Source: Alteromonas sp. C1M14
GTDB taxonomy: Bacteria > Pseudomonadota > Gammaproteobacteria > Enterobacterales > Alteromonadaceae
Length of the DNA stretch: 64,000 bases
Reading direction: 5' to 3'
Assembly: GCF_018860965.1 (NCBI RefSeq)
Contig: NZ_JAHKQF010000002.1
Span: 124,001-188,000 of the forward strand
Position 1 is the first letter of the stretch; every line of letters starts with the position of its first letter. The notes below the pieces were generated by a model, which saw only the letters and a program-made list of their open reading frames with translations, was not told the origin of the DNA and searched no databases. Positions 1 to 7,809 of this stretch are shown one piece after another. A program made the position numbers and the translations under genes.

Positions 1-749
1 TTATGGCCGCCCCGTTATTTGAAACAGATACGTTAATTCGCATAAAAGGCGAATTAGTGTCTAAGCCTTATATTGATATTACTCTAGATACCATGGCCAA
101 ATTTGGTATTAACGTGGTGAATAACGATTACGCCAGCTTTGCGGTGAAAGGTAAACAGGTTTACCAGGCACCCGGTACGTTCTTGGTCGAAGGGGATGCG
201 TCTTCGGCGTCCTACTTCCTTGCTGCCGGAGCAATAAAAGGTGGTACCGTTAAAGTAACGGGTATTGGCAGTGAAAGTATTCAAGGGGATATTCGTTTTG
301 CCGATGTATTGGAAGCCATGGGCGCGACGATCACTTGGCATGCGGATGCCATCGAAGTAGAAGGGGCGCCGTTAAAAGGCGTGGATATGGATATGAATCA
401 TATCCCTGATGCAGCTATGACCATTGCGACTACGGCGCTGTTCGCAGCAGGTCCAACCTCCATCCGTAATATTTATAACTGGCGCGTTAAAGAAACTGAC
501 AGATTGTTCGCCATGGCGACGGAACTTCGCAAGCTAGGTGTGGAAGTGGAAGAAGGCCACGATTACATTACAGTGTGGCCATGTGAGAAGTTAAAACACG
601 CTGCCATTGATACTTATAATGATCACCGTATTGCCATGTGTTTTTCGTTAGTGGCACTGAGCAATACCGCAGTGACAATTAACGATCCAGGTTGTACAGC
701 AAAAACCTTCCCTGATTATTTTTCTCGGTTCGCCACCATCTGCCAATAA
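1..749 (+). CDS. aroA: 3-phosphoshikimate 1-carboxyvinyltransferase (EPSP synthase), C-terminal part
   Basis: The gene is cut by the left edge of the window; the reading frame is open from base 3 back to the edge, so about 248 of an expected ~427 residues are seen. EPSP synthase joins shikimate 3-phosphate and phosphoenolpyruvate in the sixth step of the shikimate pathway in the cytosol. Visible family signatures are the segment [17 protein letters not shown], the RVKETDRL motif and the C-terminal NDHRIAM motif with a following [13 protein letters not shown]. It ends in a single TAA. The next gene is cmk, as in many gammaproteobacteria where serC-aroA-cmk-rpsA lie together. The assignment is certain; only the missing 5' part is open. 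Confidence 0.97.
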   Translation, partial: MAAPLFETDTLIRIKGELVSKPYIDITLDTMAKFGINVVNNDYASFAVKGKQVYQAPGTFLVEGDASSASYFLAAGAIKGGTVKVTGIGSESIQGDIRFADVLEAMGATITWHADAIEVEGAPLKGVDMDMNHIPDAAMTIATTALFAAGPTSIRNIYNWRVKETDRLFAMATELRKLGVEVEEGHDYITVWPCEKLKHAAIDTYNDHRIAMCFSLVALSNTAVTINDPGCTAKTFPDYFSRFATICQ

Positions 750-819
750 ACTCGGCTTGTGCACGAGAAAGCGCATTTTACGTCTTAGAAGTGAGGTGCC
801 GACAATACTTTAGTTGGCA

Positions 820-847
820 TTGCTTCTGTAGGAGAGGTGCGTATAAT
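820..847 (+). promoter_or_regulatory. Candidate sigma-70 promoter for cmk
   Basis: A -10 hexamer TATAAT (842-847) lies 16 bases after TTGCTT (820-825), in the gap between aroA and cmk. The predicted start is near base 854, giving a leader of about 34 bases. The -10 match is perfect and the -35 is partial. It would make cmk-rpsA transcribable independently of aroA. Confidence 0.5.
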
Positions 848-887
848 TGCGCGCGATTTATTAACCTTTTTTTAAACTGGAGCAGGC

Positions 888-1562
888 ATGCAACCTATCC
901 CTGTCGTCACGGTTGACGGACCAAGTGGAGCGGGCAAAGGAACCCTTAGTAGTTTGCTAGCAGAAAAACTTGGCTGGCATTTCCTTGACAGTGGCGCGAT
1001 TTATCGTGTTTTAGCTGTAGCGGCGTTACATCATGATTTACCCATCGATGACGAGGCATGTGTTGTGCCCTTGGCCTCTGGTCTTGATGTCAGTTTTGAA
1101 ACTGAGGGTAATGCGGCACGTATTATCTTGGAAGGCGAGGATGTTACTGACGATATTCGCTCAGAGCAAGTTGCAGCGGCGGCGTCTAAAGTTGCTGCTC
1201 TACCTCGGGTAAGAGAAGCCTTGTTGCGTCGCCAGCGAGCTTTTCAGCAACTGCCTGGTTTAGTCGCGGATGGTCGCGATATGGGAACGGTGGTGTTTCC
1301 TGATGCGGGTGTAAAGCTATTTCTTACCGCTAGTGCCGAGGCACGGGCCGAGCGACGCTACAGCCAGTTGAAAAACAAAGGTATGGATGTTAATATTGCG
1401 CGCCTTTTAACCGATATTAAAGCGCGGGATGATCGTGATGCGAATCGCGCCATAGCGCCATTAGTACCGGCAGAAGATGCGGTAATTATAGATTCTACGC
1501 ACTTGGATATAACGCAAGTGTTTGATAAAGCGATGGAAATCATCAACGCTAAACTACGTTAG
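888..1562 (+). CDS. cmk: Cytidylate kinase (CMP/dCMP kinase)
   Basis: 224 residues, the usual length. It phosphorylates CMP and dCMP with ATP in pyrimidine salvage and RNA turnover. The N-terminal P-loop GPSGAGKG (residues 11-18) begins right after the first beta strand; DSGAIYR and [15 protein letters not shown] are typical CMP-kinase motifs, and [10 protein letters not shown] marks the lid region. The ATG follows GGAGCAGGC, a usable ribosome-binding site. It sits between aroA and rpsA, the standard gammaproteobacterial context. No irregularity seen. Confidence 0.97.
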   Translation: MQPIPVVTVDGPSGAGKGTLSSLLAEKLGWHFLDSGAIYRVLAVAALHHDLPIDDEACVVPLASGLDVSFETEGNAARIILEGEDVTDDIRSEQVAAAASKVAALPRVREALLRRQRAFQQLPGLVADGRDMGTVVFPDAGVKLFLTASAEARAERRYSQLKNKGMDVNIARLLTDIKARDDRDANRAIAPLVPAEDAVIIDSTHLDITQVFDKAMEIINAKLR

Positions 1563-1639
1563 TTCGTAGCGGTTACGCTGACTGTTTCTGTTAAATTGTT
1601 ATTTGTCGACACAGGATGTGACGATTTTTGTTAGTAACC

Positions 1640-1664
1640 CCACGTTATCCGGACTGTAATGTGG
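1640..1664 (+). promoter_or_regulatory. Stem-loop in the rpsA leader, upstream of a start codon lacking a Shine-Dalgarno
   Basis: An 8-bp stem (CCACGTTA with TAATGTGG, one G-U pair) encloses a 9-base loop that contains GGA. It ends 28 bases before the rpsA ATG, and the 28 bases between are A/U-rich without any purine-rich ribosome-binding site. E. coli rpsA is known to start without a Shine-Dalgarno from a leader folded into hairpins, through which S1 represses its own synthesis. A comparable arrangement here is inference from the fold and the missing Shine-Dalgarno. Confidence 0.5.
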
Positions 1665-1692
1665 TTGTCAACTTAAAATTAACTGAACTTAT

Positions 1693-3363
1693 ATGACTGA
1701 AAATTTTGCACAACTTTTTGAAGAAAGCCTACAGGAATTAGAAACTCGTCCTGGATCCATTGTTAAAGGTACTGTTGTTTCTATCGACAAAGACATCGTT
1801 CTTGTTGATGCAGGCTTGAAATCAGAAAGTGCTATACCAGCCGACCAATTCAAAAACGCCGAAGGCGAACTTGAAATCGCTGTTGGCGACTCTGTAGATG
1901 TAGCCCTTGATGCAGTAGAAGATGGTTTCGGTGAAACAATCCTGTCTCGTGAAAAAGCGAAGCGTCACGAAGCGTGGGTTGAGCTGGAAAAAGCTTACGA
2001 AGATAAAGTCACAATTAAAGGCGTTATCAACGGTAAAGTTAAAGGCGGTTTCACTGTTGAAGTAAACAGTGTACGCGCGTTCTTACCAGGTTCTTTGGTT
2101 GATGTACGTCCAGTACGTGACACGACCCACCTGGAAGGCAAAGAGCTTGAGTTCAAAGTAATCAAGTTAGATGCTAAGCGTAACAACGTTGTTGTTTCAC
2201 GTCGTGCTGTTATCGAAGCAGAAAGCAGTGCCGAGCGCGAAACCTTGCTGGCTAACTTAGAAGAAGGTCACGAAATCAAAGGTATCGTTAAGAACCTGAC
2301 TGATTACGGTGCTTTCGTAGATCTAGGTGGCGTAGACGGCTTACTGCACATCACTGATATGGCTTGGAAACGTGTTAAGCACCCAAGCGAAATCGTTAAT
2401 GTTGGTGACGAAATCAACGTTAAAGTGCTGAAGTTCGACAAAGAAAAGCAACGTGTATCTCTGGGTATGAAGCAAATGGGCAACGACCCATGGCACGACA
2501 TCTCTGGTCGTTACCCTGAAGGTACTAAGATCTCTGGCCAGGTAACTAATCTGACTGACTACGGTTGTTTCGTAGAAATCGAAGATGGTGTTGAAGGTTT
2601 GGTTCACGTATCTGAAATGGATTGGACTAACAAAAACATCCACCCATCTAAAGTGGTTAGCTTAGGCGATACTGTTGAAGTAATGGTTCTAGAAATTGAC
2701 GAAGAACGTCGTCGTATTTCTCTGGGTCTGAAACAGTGCATTGCGAATCCTTGGGAAGAGTTTGCTAAATCTCACGAGAAAGGCGACAAGGTTTCTGGAA
2801 AGATCAAGTCTATCACTGACTTTGGTATTTTCATTGGTCTTGACGGTGGCATCGACGGTTTGGTTCACTTATCTGACATCAGCTGGAACAAAACTGGCGA
2901 AGATGCAGTTCGTGACTATAAGAAAGGCGACGAAATTTCTGCCGTTGTTCTTCAAGTCGACCCTGAGCGTGAGCGTATCTCTCTTGGCGTTAAGCAAATC
3001 GAAGAAGATCCTTTCAACAAGTATCTGACAGATAATAAGAAAGGTGCTATCGTTAACGGTACAGTTACTGCTGTTGACGCCAAAGGCGTTACAGTTAACC
3101 TGGCTGAAGAAGTTGAAGGCTATGTTCGTGTTGCAGATTTATCTCGCGACCGTGTAGAAGATGCTTCAGAAGTATTTAGCGTTGGCGAAAGCATCGAAGC
3201 GAAATTTATGGGCGTAGACCGTAAAAATCGCACTGTTAACCTGTCTGTTAAAGCGAAAGATCAGGCTGACGAAAAAGAAGCTATCGAGAAAGTTAACCAG
3301 CAAGATGACGGCGGCTTCGCAAACGCGATGGCTGAAGCATTTAAAGCTGCGAAAGGCGAATAA
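1693..3363 (+). CDS. rpsA: 30S ribosomal protein S1
   Basis: 556 residues, matching the six-domain S1 of gammaproteobacteria. S1 binds mRNA at the 30S platform and helps unfold leaders during initiation. Six OB-fold S1 repeats can be followed at roughly residues 20-88, 106-172, 193-261, 278-348, 365-435 and 452-520; the phrases [21 protein letters not shown] and [19 protein letters not shown] are the clearest repeat units. The ATG has no Shine-Dalgarno, as is characteristic for rpsA. Codon use is strongly biased, consistent with very high expression. ihfB follows after 78 bases. Confidence 0.98.
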   Translation: MTENFAQLFEESLQELETRPGSIVKGTVVSIDKDIVLVDAGLKSESAIPADQFKNAEGELEIAVGDSVDVALDAVEDGFGETILSREKAKRHEAWVELEKAYEDKVTIKGVINGKVKGGFTVEVNSVRAFLPGSLVDVRPVRDTTHLEGKELEFKVIKLDAKRNNVVVSRRAVIEAESSAERETLLANLEEGHEIKGIVKNLTDYGAFVDLGGVDGLLHITDMAWKRVKHPSEIVNVGDEINVKVLKFDKEKQRVSLGMKQMGNDPWHDISGRYPEGTKISGQVTNLTDYGCFVEIEDGVEGLVHVSEMDWTNKNIHPSKVVSLGDTVEVMVLEIDEERRRISLGLKQCIANPWEEFAKSHEKGDKVSGKIKSITDFGIFIGLDGGIDGLVHLSDISWNKTGEDAVRDYKKGDEISAVVLQVDPERERISLGVKQIEEDPFNKYLTDNKKGAIVNGTVTAVDAKGVTVNLAEEVEGYVRVADLSRDRVEDASEVFSVGESIEAKFMGVDRKNRTVNLSVKAKDQADEKEAIEKVNQQDDGGFANAMAEAFKAAKGE

Positions 3364-3370
3364 TTGCTTC

Positions 3371-3396
3371 TACGGGTGTGAACCTTTGCACCCGTA
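3371..3396 (+). other. Stem-loop between rpsA and ihfB
   Basis: Eight bases (TACGGGTG, 3371-3378) pair exactly with CACCCGTA (3389-3396) around a 10-base loop. No run of T follows, so this is not a standard intrinsic terminator. It could be a processing or stability element that sets the ratio of rpsA to ihfB mRNA; that role is inference. Confidence 0.4.
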
Positions 3397-3441
3397 CCCC
3401 GTAGTAGCTGTAAGATAACTGTTTTACGAGAGAGGTTTTAA

Positions 3442-3729
3442 ATGACCAAGTCGGAACTAATTGAACGGCTCGCGGATCAAGCGCGACACATCCCAGCAAA
3501 AGATTTGGAGTTGGCGATAAAAGAAATTTTGGAACAGATGGCACAAACCCTTCAAAAGGGCGAGCGCATAGAAATCCGAGGTTTCGGCAGCTTTTCTCTT
3601 CATTACCGGGCACCACGTGTAGGACGTAATCCTAAAACGGGTGATACAGTGAAATTGGACGGTAAATACGTTCCTCACTTTAAACCAGGTAAAGAATTAA
3701 GAGAACGGGTAGATAGCGCTATCAGCTAG
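3442..3729 (+). CDS. ihfB: Integration host factor subunit beta
   Basis: 95 residues, the usual size. It pairs with IhfA to bind and sharply bend DNA in transcription, replication and recombination. The start [13 protein letters not shown] and the DNA-binding arm [25 protein letters not shown] are diagnostic of the beta subunit. AGAGAGGT stands before the ATG as ribosome-binding site. It follows rpsA in the conserved order and ends at a strong terminator. In many relatives lapA-lapB-pyrF follow directly; here about 6.5 kb of other genes intervene. Confidence 0.98.
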   Translation: MTKSELIERLADQARHIPAKDLELAIKEILEQMAQTLQKGERIEIRGFGSFSLHYRAPRVGRNPKTGDTVKLDGKYVPHFKPGKELRERVDSAIS

Positions 3730-3732
3730 AAT

Positions 3733-3762
3733 AAAAAAAGCCGCACATTGTGCGGCTTTTTT
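3733..3762. terminator. Bidirectional intrinsic terminator between ihfB and the convergent small secreted-protein gene
   Basis: A perfect 7-bp G+C-rich stem (GCCGCAC, 3740-3746, with GTGCGGC, 3750-3756) has a 3-base loop, a run of six T on the right and a run of A on the left. It can therefore stop both ihfB transcripts and transcripts from the gene ending at 3774 on the other strand. Confidence 0.85.
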
Positions 3763-3773
3763 GTTTTCTACCA

Positions 3774-4073
3774 TTAAAAATAGACATCGCTACTGTGTGA
3801 AACATCAATGGCTAATTGATACTGCTTAAGTAACACGGCTTTCGCATTCGCAGTTTGTTGTAAGTTTTCAATGGGCTGGTTTCTTACACACATAAGGGCT
3901 TTAGAGAATGCCTGGCAGGTGCCTATGTACTTTTGTGTGTCATGCACAGTATAACTGCATGGATCACTTTTTTTCTTGCCTTCGCATGCAGTAACGGCTT
4001 GTTGGTTAACATGTCCACTATGGGCAAGGACACCATGTGAAACACAGGCCAGTAACAACATTAAAAATCTCAT
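3774..4073 (-). CDS. Small secreted cysteine-containing protein of unknown function
   Basis: 99 residues from the ATG at 4073, chosen because AAAGGA stands just before it and because the protein then opens with a signal peptide (MRFLMLLLACVSHGVLAHSG, cleaved near residue 18). The mature part has the pattern A-C-x5-D-P-C ... GTC ... L-M-C followed by a helix rich in Q, A and K. The pattern A-C-(x)n-D-x-C ... G-T-C is also visible, less complete, in the small protein at 7426-7668, so the two may be relatives. It lies 11 bases behind the YHYH lipoprotein gene and is probably translated from the same message. No function is assigned. Confidence 0.7.
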   Translation of the reverse strand: MRFLMLLLACVSHGVLAHSGHVNQQAVTACEGKKKSDPCSYTVHDTQKYIGTCQAFSKALMCVRNQPIENLQQTANAKAVLLKQYQLAIDVSHSSDVYF

Positions 4074-4084
4074 TTTATTTTCCT

Positions 4085-5059
4085 TTAATTCGCCTGGGCA
4101 CCAGAAAAGCAACCGATAAACATATTTTCGGCTGCGCTTGCTGTGTGGTAGTGATAGCCACGGGTGTCATCTTCGTGTCCGCGGCATTCATCAAGATCAT
4201 AAGATTCTTCACCTGCTGCATCGAGCATTCCATAAATTCCATATCCATCAAGTGCATACCCCATGAGGTTAGCGTGGCCATCAACTTCAGTGACAACCTC
4301 TGAGCAACCTGTGGCAGCATGATAGTGATATCCGTCTGCAGGATTCACATGCCCACCACAATCATCGAATGCGGCGATAGTATTAGCCGACAAAATAGCG
4401 TCTACTGGCGCAGGTCCTGCCAGCAGTACGCCATTAAGCGTCACCCCGATATTGTTCTGGGCACTGTCTGGATTGGCTAATCTTGAGGGAGTGGTCGGTA
4501 TTAAGAAGGTTTGGCTAACACCACCGTTGTAGTAAGCAATGTCACATTCAACACAATGATTTTGATAGGCCTCATCCACATTGGGGCGGGCTGCAGCTTC
4601 ACAAGCGGTTTGGGTGTCGGTTACGTTTACTTCGCCGGTAGCGGGATCATACAATAACCAGTCATCACCATAAATATCACTGATATTTTCGATAAATTCA
4701 CCAGACAACGAATAGAGTTCACCAGAACCGTCAAACCAGATACCACCAGCAGTTTCATCATCGGTGATATAGCGGGGACAAAAAGGGCCGATATCTGTAT
4801 TCGCTGGCACTCCGGCTACTGTTATACGGTAGCAAGTGGTGTTGGTACCGTCGCTAAGAGTACAATCTTCAGTGCTGATTTCCTCGGCTAAACCATCACT
4901 TAAAAAGAGCGATATATCCGGCCCCACGTCAGTGCTGACAGTGTCGCTTTCTGTGCTGGTGTCTTCAGTTAAGCTTGTGTTTGAGGAGTCTGAGCCGCCA
5001 CATGCCACGAGCAAGGTAGAACAAACTACCGTACCGGAAATAAGACTAAAAGTATTCAT
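4085..5059 (-). CDS. YHYH-domain lipoprotein
   Basis: 324 residues from the ATG at 5059, preceded by AAGGGA; upstream extension of the frame is less likely. The N-terminus is a lipoprotein signal with lipobox LVAC followed by GGSDSS, so it is exported and lipidated. A Ser/Thr/Asp-rich linker leads to a globular part ending in two copies of the hallmark motif: CGGHVNPADGYHYH and, about 50 residues later, DDTRGYHYH. These define the YHYH domain family, which is found in exported proteins and whose biochemical role is not established; clustered His and Asp suggest metal binding (inference). Two cysteine pairs are present. It precedes the small cysteine protein and lies downstream of a two-component system, with a matching operator at 5132-5160. 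Confidence 0.85.
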   Translation of the reverse strand: MNTFSLISGTVVCSTLLVACGGSDSSNTSLTEDTSTESDTVSTDVGPDISLFLSDGLAEEISTEDCTLSDGTNTTCYRITVAGVPANTDIGPFCPRYITDDETAGGIWFDGSGELYSLSGEFIENISDIYGDDWLLYDPATGEVNVTDTQTACEAAARPNVDEAYQNHCVECDIAYYNGGVSQTFLIPTTPSRLANPDSAQNNIGVTLNGVLLAGPAPVDAILSANTIAAFDDCGGHVNPADGYHYHAATGCSEVVTEVDGHANLMGYALDGYGIYGMLDAAGEESYDLDECRGHEDDTRGYHYHTASAAENMFIGCFSGAQAN

Positions 5060-5131
5060 GATGCAGTTCCCTTGAAACCGAGAAGCGAAGTGAATCGGTC
5101 CGCTTATCTTTAAAATAGGCTTCAAAGAGTG

Positions 5132-5160
5132 TAAAGGTAAATTGTGCAGTAACTGTGCAG
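5132..5160 (-). promoter_or_regulatory. Direct-repeat operator and promoter of the YHYH lipoprotein operon
   Basis: Read on the minus strand this is CTGCACAGTTACTGCACA, two 7-base repeats with a 4-base spacer (11-bp period), followed after two bases by TTTACCTTTA and then a -10-like TACACT. The same arrangement, with the same spacing, stands before the small secreted-protein gene at 7355-7388. The layout copies that of PhoB-type sites, which overlap the -35 region, so the OmpR-family regulator encoded next door is the obvious candidate ligand (inference). Confidence 0.65.
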
Positions 5161-5192
5161 AAATCTAGTACGTTTAGTGTATATCGACGAGT

Positions 5193-5879
5193 TTAAACAA
5201 CCTTGTAGCCAACACCATAAACCGCTTGTATTAATGGCGGCTCGTTTTCAATACTGATCTTTTGACGTAGGTTTTTCATGTGACTGTCTACCGTGCGATT
5301 GCTGACAATTCGTCCGTCATCATAACAATGCTGTATTAAACTGTCTCTGGAATAAACCACGCCGGGCTTACTGATAAGGGTTTTCAACAATCGAAACTCC
5401 ACCGGTGTGAGTTCGACGTAATCATTGTTAGACATACAACTATAGCGTTCGCAATCTAACTTAATGTATCTAAAGGTAAGCAACGAAGGCGAGGTGGGTG
5501 ACTCCGTTAGGTGAGTACGACGTAATATAGTGTGGATCCGTGCGACCACCTCCCTTACCGAAAAGGGCTTACACACATAGTCATCGGCACCGGCATTCAA
5601 GCCAATCAGACGATCGATTTCTTCAACTCTGGCAGTGAGCATCAATATTGGGACTTGGGAAAACTGCCTTATTTGTTTGCAAATGGTCAGCCCATCCACA
5701 TTCGGTAACATACGATCGAGGATCACCGCCGTTGGTTGGTATTTTCTTACTTCCTCTACAGCATACAAACCATCACCGATAATCCGAGTTTCAAAGCCTT
5801 CCATTGCAAGGTAGTCGGCCAATATATTTGCAATTTTGGGTTCGTCTTCAACAATGAGTATGGTTTTAGCGGGTATCAT
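5193..5879 (-). CDS. OmpR-family response regulator, BaeR-like
   Basis: 228 residues. Receiver domain at about 5-118 with acidic pair E11-D12, phosphoacceptor D55 and the CKPF lysine near 105; winged-helix DNA-binding domain at about 130-228 ending in VYGVGYKVV. The stretch EEIDRLIGLNAGADDYVCKPFSVREVVARI closely follows BaeR of E. coli, so it belongs to that branch; whether it controls envelope-stress genes as BaeR does is not shown. Its start overlaps the end of the kinase gene by 14 bases, indicating translational coupling. Likely targets are the two promoters with the 11-bp direct repeat at 5132-5160 and 7355-7388. Confidence 0.93.
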   Translation of the reverse strand: MIPAKTILIVEDEPKIANILADYLAMEGFETRIIGDGLYAVEEVRKYQPTAVILDRMLPNVDGLTICKQIRQFSQVPILMLTARVEEIDRLIGLNAGADDYVCKPFSVREVVARIHTILRRTHLTESPTSPSLLTFRYIKLDCERYSCMSNNDYVELTPVEFRLLKTLISKPGVVYSRDSLIQHCYDDGRIVSNRTVDSHMKNLRQKISIENEPPLIQAVYGVGYKVV

Positions 5880-7284
5880 GTGACCTCAATGAACAGGGGA
5901 AATTGACTTCTATTTTTAATCCACCTAACGAAGAAGGTAAGGCGGTTATGGTCCCATTATGGGCCTCGACTATTGACCGGCAAATGGTTAAGCCAAGACC
6001 TGCACCATCCGTTTTACGAGTACGTGAACTGTCAGTTCTGTACAAGGGTTCAAATAGTGCGTGGATATGTTTTTCCTCTACCCCAGGCGGGGAGTCCTCA
6101 ATAATGACGGTGATATGATCATTTGTAAAGGCGATGGAAACGCGAATGATCCCTCCATTATTGGTATAAGTAATCCCATTAACAAGTAGGTTCAATATGA
6201 GTTGCCTAAGTCGTTGCCCATCTCCTTTAAGTTCACAACGTGCAGGGTAGGAGGCATCGATTGTTATATTTTTATCTTTTGCGCTGTAATCGACACATTC
6301 TAACTGACTGGCGAGAATATCAGATAAATTTACCTGTTCAAAATGGTACCTAAGGCCGCCGATATCATTTAAAGACAATTGATAGAGATCGTCCACAAGG
6401 CGACGTAAACGCATGACTTCTTGTTCGATGGATAAAACCTGCTCTTCATTGAAAGGGCGTATTTTGGCTTTAATCAGTTCAATTTCACCGGATAAGATCG
6501 TAAGGGGTGTACGTAATTCATGAGAAATATCGGCAAACCAGCGGTTTTTTGTTTCACGATTTGTTTTTAATACTTGAGCCAACGAAGACACTTTTCTCAT
6601 TAAATGGCCAAATTCGTCTTTTCTGTCTGTGGTAGGAGATAAGTCATAATGGCCTTGTTCTAATTCGTTTACCGCTCGCATAAGATCACGAAAGGGCGCT
6701 AGCATCCGCGGTATTACAATAATGGCAAATAAAATCACGGTGGCTAAGCAAATCAGGCCAATAATAATAATCGACCATAACTGTTGACGTGAGAATGATT
6801 GAGCGACCACCGTATCAGGCTCTTTTGGACGCCAACTGCGTAAAATGCCAATGGACTCTCCGTCTAATACTAACGGCATATCGAAACGATGCATGCTGCC
6901 ATCAGAAAGTCCGTCATTCCTATTTCCGGTAATGTATTGTCCGTCTGGAGTTAATAGCGCCGTAGGAGGCCCGGTTTCCAAACTGGGATCTCTAAATGGT
7001 TGTACATTTGGCGGCCCGCCGCGAGGAGGCCGGGGAGGACCGTTAACCCAGGGAGCTTGATCCGTTACAAAGGCGTTGGGATCGATGCCGTCCCAGCGAT
7101 TATTGTTAGCTTCGTACTCCCTTATTAAAAAGGTGCGTAACGTCGCTAAGCGATCGGATTCTTGGTTAAGGATAAACTCGCTGAATCCTTGCTCAAAACT
7201 CCAACGCGCTAACAATAAAGAAAGGGTGAGGATCAGGCAGGTAGAGCCAACGAGAATAAAGAATAATTTTTGAGATAGTTTCAT
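5866..7284 (-). CDS. Sensor histidine kinase, BaeS-like
   Basis: 472 residues. A membrane segment at about 8-27, a periplasmic sensor of about 140 residues, a second segment at 170-192, HAMP, HisKA with phosphoacceptor H255 (FADISHELRTP), and a HATPase domain with N-box NLLVN, DSPPGV and a G-box GAGLGL. Topology and start are like BaeS. The periplasmic part carries a Pro/Gly/Arg-rich stretch (NGPPRPPRGGPPNV, residues 81-94) that is unusual for a sensor domain and resembles the mature N-terminus of the secreted protein encoded divergently at 7426. The kinase gene is first in a kinase-regulator pair and shares its upstream region with that divergent gene. Confidence 0.92.
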   Translation of the reverse strand: MKLSQKLFFILVGSTCLILTLSLLLARWSFEQGFSEFILNQESDRLATLRTFLIREYEANNNRWDGIDPNAFVTDQAPWVNGPPRPPRGGPPNVQPFRDPSLETGPPTALLTPDGQYITGNRNDGLSDGSMHRFDMPLVLDGESIGILRSWRPKEPDTVVAQSFSRQQLWSIIIIGLICLATVILFAIIVIPRMLAPFRDLMRAVNELEQGHYDLSPTTDRKDEFGHLMRKVSSLAQVLKTNRETKNRWFADISHELRTPLTILSGEIELIKAKIRPFNEEQVLSIEQEVMRLRRLVDDLYQLSLNDIGGLRYHFEQVNLSDILASQLECVDYSAKDKNITIDASYPARCELKGDGQRLRQLILNLLVNGITYTNNGGIIRVSIAFTNDHITVIIEDSPPGVEEKHIHALFEPLYRTDSSRTRKTDGAGLGLTICRSIVEAHNGTITALPSSLGGLKIEVNFPCSLRSHDTR

Positions 7285-7354
7285 CTAGCTAGTATAAATC
7301 AGCGGTTAACCCCTGCCTACATCGGCAAACAATATACACAAAATTTACTGAATC

Positions 7355-7388
7355 TCTGCACTGATTCTGCACTTTTTACCTTTATATT
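7355..7388 (+). promoter_or_regulatory. Direct-repeat operator and promoter of the small secreted-protein gene
   Basis: CTGCACTGATTCTGCACT holds two 7-base repeats with a 4-base spacer, followed after two bases by TTTACCTTTA and the -10-like TATATT (7383-7388). The half-sites, the spacing to TTTACCTTTA and the -10 position are the same as at 5132-5160. The ATG at 7426 follows 37 bases later. The repeats would occupy the -35 region, as PhoB-class activators do. Confidence 0.65.
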
Positions 7389-7425
7389 ATAGGTTCTTCT
7401 TATCGTTATTTATAAAGGTGATAAA

Positions 7426-7668
7426 ATGAATCGCTTAACCACAGTTACATTATTAGCATTAATTAGTTTTTCATCCGTAAGTTGTGCACAACAAGGTGGC
7501 CCTCGTGGTCAAAAGCCGCCACAGGAAGCCTTTGATGTGTGTGCCGATGCTGCCGAAGGCGATACGGTTACCATTACGAGCCCAGAGGGGGATGAAGTAG
7601 AGGCAACCTGCAAATTGATGGACGATGAATTGGTTGCTGTACCTGACAACATGCCTCCGCGCCACTAA
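7426..7668 (+). CDS. Small secreted protein, divergent from the BaeSR-like system
   Basis: 80 residues. Signal peptide MNRLTTVTLLALISFSSVSCAQQ; the cysteine at residue 20 could be a lipidation site, but the bases before it (S-V-S) fit a lipobox poorly. The mature protein starts with a Gly/Pro/Arg stretch (GGPRGQKPP) and continues as FDVCADAAEGDTV and EATCKLMDD, an acidic two-cysteine module. The spacing around these cysteines recalls the 99-residue protein at 3774-4073. AAAGGTG precedes the ATG. Divergent placement and the shared operator suggest that it is an output, and perhaps an input, of the adjacent kinase; that is inference. Confidence 0.7.
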   Translation: MNRLTTVTLLALISFSSVSCAQQGGPRGQKPPQEAFDVCADAAEGDTVTITSPEGDEVEATCKLMDDELVAVPDNMPPRH

Positions 7669-7809
7669 TTCGTTTTAGTTTGTACCACTGCCTTGAACCC
7701 GCCTGCTAACTCAAGGCAGTGTCTGTACAACTTAATCTAAAGTATTAATTTAGATTACATCTTGACCATTATATTTTACGCGTTATATTAGTTAAGCGTT
7801 AAATAATGG

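Noticed and set aside
2341-2643. Antisense frames in rpsA
   Set aside because: Biased codon use of rpsA keeps the reverse strand open; no gene evidence.
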